In this document: one piece after another, positions 34,656-41,617 of the stretch | Layout: the number at the start of each line of letters is the position of its first letter | Position numbering within the stretch: the stretch's first letter is position 1 | NCBI GenBank assembly: GCA_002238525.1 | Contig: MPMN01000022.1 | Location: 1 to 41,617 of the forward strand | DNA: 41,617 nt | Source: Flavobacteriaceae bacterium bin25 | GTDB taxonomy: Bacteria; Bacteroidota; Bacteroidia; Flavobacteriales; Flavobacteriaceae | Reading direction: 5' to 3' | Position numbers and translations under genes: made by a program | Notes under the pieces: generated by a model | Told to the model about the DNA's origin: nothing | What the model saw: only the letters and a program-made list of their open reading frames with translations | Databases searched by the model: none

Positions 34656-36572
34656 ATGACTGAAAAATTAAAATTTATAGCACCTGGAAGCCAGGAGGAA
34701 ACTCGTTTTGAGAAACTTCATTTAGTGGTATACCCTAGTCCTGAAAAAGCAGCAATTGAAATAGCTCAATCAATAGCTCAGCTTATTGAAAAAAGAAAAA
34801 AGGAAAACCGCAATTGTGTTCTTGGTCTTGCTACTGGCAATAGTCCATTGAATGTTTACAGAGAGCTGGTAAGATTGCATAAGCAGGAGGGTCTCAGTTT
34901 TAAAAATGTAGTCGCCTTTAATTTGGATGAGTATTTCCCTATTTCTAAGGAAAACTCTCAGAGTTATGTTCATTTCATGCATTCAAATCTCTTTGATCAT
35001 ATTGACATTGACAAGAGTAATATTCATATTCCGAGGGGAGATATAGACCAGGGGAAAATTTTGGATTATTGTAATTGGTATGAAAATCAGATCAAAAAGG
35101 CTGGTGGCATTGATTTACAGTTGTTAGGCATTGGTCAAACTGGACACATTGGATTTAATGAGCCGGGATCTCATCTAAATTCGAGAACCAGATTGATACG
35201 TTTAGATTACCTGACCCGAAGGGATGCCGCTAAGGCTTTTGAGGGTGTTGAGAATGTTCCTCGCAGGGCTATCACTATGGGAGTCAGAACAATTTTGGAT
35301 GCTCGTTGCATCTATATTATGGCTTGGGGCAATAATAAGGCTAAGATTGTAAGAAGAGCAGTCGAAGAATCAGAGACCGAATTTGTTTCGGCTTCATTTT
35401 TACAGGAGCATCATAATACGACTTTCATTGTTGACCAGGAGGCTGCTTCTGAGCTTACCCGGATAAAGACTCCTTGGGTGGTGAAGCAAGTAGATTGGAC
35501 TGAGGAGAAGATTATGCATGCTGTTACTTGGTTATGTACGAAAGCCAATAAATCCATTCTTAAATTAACGGACGAAGATTATAATCAAAATAGTTTATCG
35601 GAGTTGATTTCGCTCCATGGGCCTTCATATGATTTGAATATTAGAATGTTCAACAAACTACAGCGTACCATTACTGGTTGGCCGGGGGGAAAGCCTCATG
35701 TTGATGATACATATCGCCCTGAGCGATCGTCTCCGGCACCAAAGCGGGCAATCATTTTTAGTCCGCATCCTGATGACGATGTTATTTCGATGGGGGGTAC
35801 ATTTGATCGGTTAGTCAGTCAAGGAAATCAGGTTCATATTGCTTATCAGACTTCGGGCAGTGTCGCTGTATCGGATGAAGATGCTGTACGTTTTTTGGAG
35901 GTGTCTCAAGATATGGATGCCAATGGTAATCCCCAGGAGATACAGGGTTTAGTTGAAGGGATAAAAAGAAAGCAGCTTTCCGATGAACAATTTCGTAGGG
36001 TGTTGAAGCTTAAGGGTTCTATTCGCAAGCGCGAATCTTTAGGTGCTACCCGGTATTTCGGATTACCTGATGATCAAGTGCATTTTCTTAATCTACCCTT
36101 TTATGAGACTGGTAAAATCATTAAAAACCCGGTTTCTCAGTTGGACATTGATATTGTTGTCAATCTTATTGAGCGAATAAAGCCTCATCAGATATTTGCT
36201 GCTGGCGATTTAACAGATCCTCATGGTACGCATCGGGTTTGTTTGAATATCATTTTTGATGCTTTGAAGATTCTAAAGCCGAGGCCATTTATAAAGGATT
36301 GTTGGGTATGGCTATATAGGGGGGCCTGGGAAGAGTGGGAAACGCATGAAATTGATATGGCTGTTCCTATGAGTCCGGATCAGATACTCAGGAAGCGAAA
36401 GGCAATTTTTTATCATGAGACCCAGAAAGATGGTGTGATGTTTCAGGGAAATGATGATCGAGAATTTTGGGTCAGAGCTGAGGACCGGAATCGAGAGACC
36501 GCGAATCGCTACCGTTTTTTGGGATTACCTGATTATGCTGCTATGGAGGCATTTAGGCGTTATCATTTTTGA
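34656..36572 (+). CDS. nagB: Glucosamine-6-phosphate deaminase fused to a PIG-L (LmbE-like) deacetylase domain
   Basis: This encodes 638 residues from ATG 34656. The N-terminal part (about 30-280) is a NagB-type isomerase/deaminase: VVAFNLDEYFP, with D91 at the place of E. coli Asp72, and GIGQTGHIGFNEPG, with H164 and E169 matching His143 and Glu148. At the place of Asp141 there is T162. The C-terminal part (from about 362) is a PIG-L domain with SPHPDDDVISMGG and DPHGTHR, the zinc-binding H-P-D-D and the later His. The fusion is a recognised form in Bacteroidota. It probably works on amino-sugar phosphates and N-acetylated sugars. Unlike its neighbours it has its own promoter. A small inverted repeat (TTATCT/AGATAA) follows the stop. 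Confidence 0.9.
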   Translation: MTEKLKFIAPGSQEETRFEKLHLVVYPSPEKAAIEIAQSIAQLIEKRKKENRNCVLGLATGNSPLNVYRELVRLHKQEGLSFKNVVAFNLDEYFPISKENSQSYVHFMHSNLFDHIDIDKSNIHIPRGDIDQGKILDYCNWYENQIKKAGGIDLQLLGIGQTGHIGFNEPGSHLNSRTRLIRLDYLTRRDAAKAFEGVENVPRRAITMGVRTILDARCIYIMAWGNNKAKIVRRAVEESETEFVSASFLQEHHNTTFIVDQEAASELTRIKTPWVVKQVDWTEEKIMHAVTWLCTKANKSILKLTDEDYNQNSLSELISLHGPSYDLNIRMFNKLQRTITGWPGGKPHVDDTYRPERSSPAPKRAIIFSPHPDDDVISMGGTFDRLVSQGNQVHIAYQTSGSVAVSDEDAVRFLEVSQDMDANGNPQEIQGLVEGIKRKQLSDEQFRRVLKLKGSIRKRESLGATRYFGLPDDQVHFLNLPFYETGKIIKNPVSQLDIDIVVNLIERIKPHQIFAAGDLTDPHGTHRVCLNIIFDALKILKPRPFIKDCWVWLYRGAWEEWETHEIDMAVPMSPDQILRKRKAIFYHETQKDGVMFQGNDDREFWVRAEDRNRETANRYRFLGLPDYAAMEAFRRYHF

Positions 36573-36637
36573 TTTTTCCTTACTTATCTTTTCGGTATAG
36601 ATAAAGGGAATTATATGCTTCTGTAATCACTAAATTA

Positions 36638-36677
36638 TTGATTCTCTCCCTGCTTTATGCTATATTTGTAGCATAAA
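36638..36677 (+). promoter_or_regulatory. Promoter of the IS1595 transposase inside a perfect inverted repeat
   Basis: TTG at 36638-36640, a 20-base spacer and TATATTTG at 36661-36668 match the phylum's promoter pattern. The -7 element sits in a perfect inverted repeat with 9-base arms (TTTATGCTA 36654-36662, TAGCATAAA 36669-36677) and a 6-base centre. The arms may form an operator or an RNA hairpin that limits transposase expression. Confidence 0.5.
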
Positions 36678-36689
36678 TAATAATACGAA

Positions 36690-37666
36690 ATGGCAGGAAA
36701 ATCACACCGAAAAGCATCAGTTTAGCAAAAATATCCGAACTATTCGCAACAGAAGAACAAGCCAGACAATGGCTTGAAAATAGACGTTGGACAAAAGGCG
36801 TGTCATGTCCTTTCTGTCAAGGAAAGAATGTAGTTCAATTAAAACATCCTACCCTGACGCATCTCTGTAAGGATTGCCGGGATAAAAAGAGAAAAAACCA
36901 GTTCAATCTGAAAACGAATACGGTAATGGAGCACAGCAATATTCCTTGTCGCACCTGGGCAATAGGGATATATCTATACACCACAAACATCAAAGGTATT
37001 AGTTCAATGAAGCTGCATAGAGAATTAGGCATAGGGCAAAAGGCAGCATGGTTTATGTTGCATCGCTTAAGAAAAGCATCTTTGGTATTTAAAGGCAAGA
37101 AATTTATCGGAAAGGTAGAGGTCGATGAAACCTATATCGGAGGAAAAGGGATAAATATGTCCAATAAAAAGAGAGCAGAGTTAAAGGACTCCGGTAGAGG
37201 CACAACAGGTAAAACGGCTATCATAGGCATCAAATCGAGAAAAACCAATGAAATAGATGCCCAGGTGGTAGATTCAACAGATAAAAATACTATACATCCT
37301 TTTATTGAACAACATATAGAGAATAGCAACAAAAATAAAAAGGATGATTCGACTGTTATTTATACGGATGATTCCAAGGTGTATCAATCGTTGGATTATG
37401 AGCATGAAGCAGTTTGTCATTCCTTATCGGAATATGTTAAAGATGTCGCCCATACCAATAGTATAGAGTCCTTTTGGGCGATGTTCAAGCGAGGTTATCA
37501 TGGTATTTATCATCATATGTCGAAAAAGCATATCGGTCATTATTTTGATGAATTTTGTTATCGACATAACCATAGGGAACGGAATACGATTGATCAAATA
37601 AGTATGATAGTTACCGATGTGGTAGGTAAGCAAATAACCTACAAACAGTTAATTCAATCCACATGA
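36690..37666 (+). mobile_element. IS1595-family transposase gene, largely intact but with a one-base frameshift near its start
   Basis: From ATG 36690 the frame reads MAGKSHRKASV and stops. The family sequence continues in the -1 frame from about 36710 (SISLAKISELFATEEQARQWLENRRW, then CPFC and CKDC of the zinc ribbon) to 37666. The DDE domain is complete: GKVEVDETYIGGKG near 37117, YTDDSKVYQSL near 37361, NSIESFWAMFKRGYHG near 37455, and YFDEFCYRHNHR. A GTG at 36800 could start a shortened protein that lacks the N-terminal helix. The crossover lies in an A4 run (36710-36713), so one lost A or ribosome slippage explains it. The transposase stop sits in a 7-base stem hairpin (37664-37680). I could not identify terminal repeats. 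Confidence 0.8.
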
Positions 37667-37680
37667 AAGATTATCTTTCA
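37664..37680 (+). terminator. Palindrome at the transposase stop codon
   Basis: TGAAAGATTATCTTTCA is a perfect palindrome around one base. As RNA it gives a 7-base-pair stem with a TTA loop. It begins with the transposase TGA. No U-tract follows, so its function as a terminator is uncertain. A second perfect inverted repeat (TATCATTAT 37751-37759, ATAATGATA 37766-37774) covers the last codons of the next, minus-strand, gene. Confidence 0.35.
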
Positions 37681-37745
37681 ATGTTTCATATGATATCAAC
37701 AATAACTATAATGTATTACTATAATTATTGATTTATTTTTGCGTA

Positions 37746-38636
37746 TTATTTATCATTATCATTCAATAATGATAGAGCTTGACGGTTAAACCCATGGACG
37801 GAAGGTTCGCTACACCAAATTTTTCTGATGATCGGAACTATCATTTTTCCCGCCTCTGATAATTCGAGCAATTCTCCTATGGCATGGTCAATCTCTTTTC
37901 GAACAGGATCTACATGAGCCAAGCAAGTAGGTTTTAGTCCTTTTTTTGCAATAGAATTAAAGGCACTTTCTGACCTGGTCAATGCCTTGTCTGTAAGACG
38001 TGAGAAATCCGGACAAGGAATATCTTTTATTGCTTTGATTTGAAGTGTTGATCGACCATTTTGTGTTCTTTGACCTTGAGTCCAGTGTGCCATCATCCCT
38101 AAAGTTGAATTAGCCCAGAGAGAAAAAACCTTGAGTAGTCTTTCATCTCTTTCCGTTTGGAGGGTTGCCCAAGACCTTCCCCCGTGTACTGGTCTTTCAG
38201 TGGTAGCAGCAACGAGTGATTGGGAAGTCCACCGCAAATTTTGAGCATATAAAAGTGTACTTCGGCGGCTCCTCATATCCTCTCGGAGTTGTTTAGAGCC
38301 GACACCTTTTGTTCCGGTCCCCTTATGTGTTGGAAGAACGATCAATTTCTTTTGCTTTTTACTATCAGCGTGCCAAAGTGAACGATCGCTTCCCAGGGCA
38401 TCCGCATCATCTCTCAGAGGATAGAATACAAATGCACCACGAGGATTTTTACTACGATGTATATGACCAATCATATCTTGACCAGGTCCAACGGCAAACA
38501 ATTTACCAATGGTGGTAAATTTTATTTCTAAGGTCTCACAATGACCATTGAATGTAAGTACACCATCATATGCTAATCTCTGGGCAGTATAGGCTATTTC
38601 TGGATGCTTTGTTCCTATGGGATGCCATGGGGGGCC
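37746..38636 (-). pseudogene. 5'-truncated remnant of a DNA methylase-like restriction/modification protein
   Basis: The minus-strand frame is open from 38636 down to TAA at 37746 (about 296 residues), but no start fits the homology. The readable sequence runs continuously upstream of any ATG (PEIAYTAQRLAYDGVLTF) until a stop at 38637-38639, where AT-rich DNA unlike it begins. Recognisable blocks are RRSTLLYAQNLRWTSQSL, SLWANSTLGMMAHWTQGQ, TQNGRSTLQIKAIKDIPCPD and DPVRKEIDHAIGELL. The 'lWlNStlG ... GRs.lqv..lk.ipcP' pattern is that of the C-terminal target-recognition region of large N-6 DNA methylase/restriction proteins. The catalytic N-terminal part is missing. It is visibly richer in G+C than its neighbours and lies directly next to an IS, so it is a piece of a broken R-M system. 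Confidence 0.6.
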
Positions 38637-38739
38637 CTAGACGATAGACAAAAAAAGAATGCATTTTTTATTTTAAAAAAAACGAAACAAAAGGACAAGA
38701 TTTTGTATTTATGTTTTACAATTAATTATATATTCAACT

Positions 38740-40110
38740 ATGTTTGAAATTGATTCTGATTTAACGGAAGTAAAAGATTTGTTTTCCAAAAGGCTTAAAA
38801 AAGCTCGACTTTTATATGGTATATCCCAAGATGATTTAGTCCAATTTCTGGATTCTATAGATGCCGGAATATCCAAAGAAGAACTTATACAATATGAACA
38901 TGGATTAGCATTACCTAATAGCACAAAATTAATTGAGCTGGCTAATTCGCTTAAATTGAAGTTTGGTTATTTTTTTAGACCTATTACCATAAAAAATGCA
39001 GATATTCAATTTAGAAAAAATATTTCACTACAACAGGAAGAAAGCAATTCGCTTAAAGAAAGAGTCGCAGAAAGTTTGGAGCGTTATGCGGAAATTGAAT
39101 ATCATTTAAAGCAAAACAATCCTGAATACTGTTTGTCGTCCGCCACGGATTATCTACCACCTATCACAGATTCTTTGTCGACTTTCATAGGATTTTCTAA
39201 TCCCATCAAAAATGAAACAATAGATTCATTTACTGATATAAATAAAGTTGTTTATACATTACTTAATGCTTGGGAATTAGGTTACAACGGGCTACCCAAT
39301 GTCATCAAAATAATAGAAGATAAAGGAATTAAAATCTTGGAATTTCATCAATATCAATCCATCAATGCATTATCCGGCTGGGTAAATAAGACCACTCCTT
39401 TTATTGTTATTAAACCAAGAGTAGACAGTATTCTGAAGGAGAACGAGGATGCTATGATTGGGGACAGTAAATTGTTGTCGTTGGGTGATAATTCATCCAA
39501 TGAATACACTTTTGACGATTTAGAAGAATTAATGGGTATAGCCCAAGGATACGAACAAAAACGTTTTTTTGTTTTGCGAGAACTAGGGTATTTACTTTTG
39601 AATTTCTCCCCAGAAATCACAGATAAGAAAAAAGAAGATTTATGTTCAGAATTTGCAGCTGCCATGCTCATGCCATATAAAATTTTTATGAAAGAAGTAG
39701 GGAACAAAAGAAAATATGGAATTAGAATCGGAGAATTGAGAAACATCAAAAAAATATATGGGATACCAATTCATGTTGTAATAGATAGAGCAAGAAGATT
39801 GGAGATTATCACTGAAACCGAATATCTAAGATTTAAAAAAAGTGTGTCCTTGCATATATCGGATTTAATAGATGACAAAAAAGCCCATGAAGGGCAGGCA
39901 CCGAGTGCTATCATAAATGTACGTGAGGAACAACAATTAAAAAAAAGCGTATATTATACAAAATATAAAGAGGACAAAGTGGAACATCCTATTAAATTCA
40001 TGCAGCTGGTTTATAAAGCTGTTGATGATGATGTGATAAGTATGAGCAAAGGAGCAGGGTTATGCAATGAAAAAGCAGGATATTTTAGAGAACATTATAT
40101 GCATATATGA
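38740..40110 (+). CDS. Xre-type regulator with ImmA/IrrE-like domain lacking the HExxH histidines
   Basis: This encodes 456 residues. Residues about 14-76 form a Cro/CI helix-turn-helix (FSKRLKKARLLYGISQDDL, ending IELANSLKLKFGYFF). A middle region of about 90-265 follows. An ImmA/IrrE (DUF955, COG2856) segment has FFVLRELGYLLLNF where the family has a zinc motif H-E-x-x-H: here R280-E281-L282-G283-Y284, so both histidines are replaced. Downstream EFAAAMLMP keeps the family's 'FAa.llmP' block. The last 60 residues form a small tail with two Cys. The PIN gene overlaps its stop by four bases (ATGA). Known Xre-COG2856 proteins serve as antitoxins or regulators in such pairs. This one would be non-proteolytic. 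Confidence 0.8.
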   Translation: MFEIDSDLTEVKDLFSKRLKKARLLYGISQDDLVQFLDSIDAGISKEELIQYEHGLALPNSTKLIELANSLKLKFGYFFRPITIKNADIQFRKNISLQQEESNSLKERVAESLERYAEIEYHLKQNNPEYCLSSATDYLPPITDSLSTFIGFSNPIKNETIDSFTDINKVVYTLLNAWELGYNGLPNVIKIIEDKGIKILEFHQYQSINALSGWVNKTTPFIVIKPRVDSILKENEDAMIGDSKLLSLGDNSSNEYTFDDLEELMGIAQGYEQKRFFVLRELGYLLLNFSPEITDKKKEDLCSEFAAAMLMPYKIFMKEVGNKRKYGIRIGELRNIKKIYGIPIHVVIDRARRLEIITETEYLRFKKSVSLHISDLIDDKKAHEGQAPSAIINVREEQQLKKSVYYTKYKEDKVEHPIKFMQLVYKAVDDDVISMSKGAGLCNEKAGYFREHYMHI

Positions 40111-40661
40111 TTGTCATTATTGATGATACAAGCATCCTTGTCGATTTCTCAAAACTAAAATTACTACACACCTTTTTTAGTTTAAATTTTCAATTTCATA
40201 CTACTGATTTTATATTTGGTGAAATATTCGATCCTGAAAAGACATCTTTGCAATTTTTCGTAGATAAGAGAAAATTATTAATTACAGAAATTGAAGGAAA
40301 TGCATATGAAATAATCAAAAAACTCAATAAAAGAAAACCAAGTATTTCCGAAGAAGATTACTCCATATTTTATTTAGCACGACATTTGAAATCAACTATT
40401 TCTAAAAACACTATTCTATTAACTAGTGATAAAAAACTTCGTCGATTTTCTGAAAAGAAATCTATTGAAGTTCATGGTCATCTTTGGGTTTTTGATCAAA
40501 TGGTTGAAAACAACATTCTTTGCCCTAAGACCGCATCAAAAAAACTATATGACCTATCTGCTGAAATCAATGAAAAATTGCATTTGCCAATAGAAGAATG
40601 CGAATCTCGGAAAAAGAAATGGGCTGAAATGACTAATCAAAATCAAAATGAAATAAAATAA
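40107..40661 (+). CDS. PIN-domain protein, putative toxin ribonuclease
   Basis: This encodes 184 residues. PIN-like layout: VIIDDTSILVDF at the start (D6/D7), E39 in FIFGEIFD, D84 in SEEDYSIFYLARHL and D108 in ILLTSDKKLRRF. These give the four acidic metal-binding positions of PIN ribonucleases in order, and the residues after D108 resemble the usual 'l.TDDk.lr..a'. A Lys/Glu-rich tail follows. The start overlaps the preceding gene's stop by four bases (ATGA), so the pair is translated together. Toxin-type RNase activity with the Xre/ImmA-like protein as antitoxin is the likely role, inferred from fold and arrangement. Confidence 0.75.
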   Translation: MIVIIDDTSILVDFSKLKLLHTFFSLNFQFHTTDFIFGEIFDPEKTSLQFFVDKRKLLITEIEGNAYEIIKKLNKRKPSISEEDYSIFYLARHLKSTISKNTILLTSDKKLRRFSEKKSIEVHGHLWVFDQMVENNILCPKTASKKLYDLSAEINEKLHLPIEECESRKKKWAEMTNQNQNEIK

Positions 40662-40766
40662 TCATTTTTACTTCTCCAAGTAATGGGGTAGGTAATGTCC
40701 ATCATAATAAAAAAAACTAAAATAAACAATGAATGATTTTTTTATATTTTGCAGACTCAAGTCACT

Positions 40767-40840
40767 AATGCAACTTTAGGAGGAGAGCAAATGCAACTTA
40801 AATTTTATCAGAAAAGAGGGAGAGAACCCCCTCTTTCTGA
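40767..40840 (+). repeat. Left-end region of the IS30 element: direct repeats and a strong hairpin
   Basis: AATGCAACTT occurs twice (40767-40776 and 40790-40799), probably near or in the left terminal repeat. Next is a hairpin with about 12 base pairs (40808-40820 with 40829-40840, one bulged A, 8-base loop), followed by CTAGATAAA. It lies 46 bases before the transposase ATG. The hairpin may shield the transposase from outside transcription or translation. The exact IS boundary cannot be fixed without the right end. Confidence 0.5.
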
Positions 40841-40886
40841 CTAGATAAATGATTAAATTGCCCTAATAAAATAAAAAAAAGAAAAT

Positions 40887-41617
40887 ATGAGCCATCTATC
40901 CAAGGAACAAAGATACACTATTGACCGAATGCTTAAAGAGGACTACTCTCAGGTCGAAATAGCAGAGGTAATCAACAAAAATAAATCTGTAGTATGCAGA
41001 GAAATCAAGCGCAATGGTGAACCAAACGGGTCATATTGTGCTGTTTTGGCACATAAGAGATACCTCAACCGGCAAAAGGAAAAGCCCAAGAAGGTTTCTT
41101 TTACCGAGGAAATGAAGATCCTTATTGAGCGGCAACTCAAAGACAAGTTTTCACCGGAACAAATTTCTGGAACGGCTAAACTCAATGGCATTCCTATGGT
41201 TTCTTATGAAAGCATCTACCGATATATCAAGGAAGACAAGAAGTCAGGAGGTCGGCTTTATACCTACCTACCCTCTGGGGGGAAGAAATACCGAAAGCGT
41301 GGTGCTGCCAAAGACAAAAGAGGAACTATTCCCAATAGGAAAGGTATAGAAGAACGCCCTGCGATGGTTGAAAAGAGGAAAAGAATTGGGGATTTAGAAA
41401 TAGATACCATCGTAGGCAAAGGCAATAAAGGAGCTATTGTTACCATTAATGATAGGGCTACCGGACAAGTAAATATGAAAAAACTGGAAGGGAAAAATGC
41501 CGTTCAATTAGCCCGGGCGACCATAGAATTATTGATGCCTTATAAGGATCGCCTACACACCATCACGGCCGATAATGGTAAAGAATTTTCTGCTTTTCAA
41601 TTAATCGCTGATGCCCT
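40887..41617 (+). CDS. IS30-family transposase (partial, 3' end outside window)
   Basis: From ATG 40887 the frame is open to the window edge (243 residues). The N-terminal HTH reads YTIDRMLKEDYSQVEIAEVI, then KSVVCREIKRNG, the IS30 'S.isREl.RN' motif. A second HTH region is at about 75-110 (FSPEQISG). YESIYRYI precedes the catalytic domain. The catalytic acids appear in IGDLEIDTIVG (first D) and TADNGKEF (second D). The final E lies beyond the window. No frameshift is visible, so the element may be active. Confidence 0.9.
   Translation, partial: MSHLSKEQRYTIDRMLKEDYSQVEIAEVINKNKSVVCREIKRNGEPNGSYCAVLAHKRYLNRQKEKPKKVSFTEEMKILIERQLKDKFSPEQISGTAKLNGIPMVSYESIYRYIKEDKKSGGRLYTYLPSGGKKYRKRGAAKDKRGTIPNRKGIEERPAMVEKRKRIGDLEIDTIVGKGNKGAIVTINDRATGQVNMKKLEGKNAVQLARATIELLMPYKDRLHTITADNGKEFSAFQLIADA

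Noticed and set aside
39354-39749. A 131-residue minus-strand open frame in the Xre-ImmA-like gene
   Set aside because: It is a shadow of a conserved coding region; no family resemblance.
1-41617. tRNA, rRNA, riboswitch or CRISPR array
   Set aside because: I saw no cloverleaf-like sequence, rRNA segment, riboswitch core or regularly spaced repeats. The only tandem repeat is the 360-bp transposase duplication.

Overview
The window looks like a chromosome segment of an aerobic, AT-rich member of the Bacteroidota, probably of the Cytophagales type. Four things point there: a gldK-L-M-N block (gliding / type IX secretion motor and core), an alternative complex III operon fused to an aa3-type oxidase operon, a bifunctional NagB/PIG-L protein, and -7 promoter elements of the form TAnnTTTG. 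I have run no database search. Family calls come from reading motifs in the translations.

Layout. 1-1465: a partial unknown gene, a small putative lipoprotein, and a decayed serine recombinase. 1466-4058 (minus strand): a vWA protein and a ChlI/MoxR-like AAA+ ATPase, coupled with a 1-base gap. 4328-8838: the translation/transcription operon rimP-nusA-infB. 9307-11155: a lone AlbA_2/HATPase protein and a minus-strand SPOR-like secreted protein. 11408-22881: actA-B-C-D-E-F followed by coxB-coxA, an electron-transfer unit from quinol to oxygen. 23152-24360: a wrecked IS1595-type element whose N-terminal zinc-ribbon segment is tandemly duplicated. 24530-28751: an outer-membrane barrel protein, a small Smr protein (minus strand) and topA. 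28868-34531: gldK-L-M-N plus a DAO-type FAD oxidoreductase. 34656-36572: fused glucosamine-6-phosphate deaminase / PIG-L deacetylase, with its own promoter.

36573-41617 is the accessory end: an IS1595-type element with an apparent one-base frameshift, a 5'-truncated remnant of a DNA methylase-like restriction/modification protein, a two-gene Xre-ImmA-like/PIN module, and the left part of an IS30 element that runs off the window.

Most of the window is core metabolism. The observations I rate highest are: the Xre-ImmA/PIN pair, in which the HExxH zinc motif has become R-E-L-G-Y; the roughly 140-residue His/Asp/Glu-rich insertion in ActF, next to a CoxA with a natural six-His N-terminus; a GldK with no lipobox cysteine; and the duplicated zinc-ribbon domain in the decayed IS1595 transposase. 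I see no tRNA, rRNA or CRISPR array.
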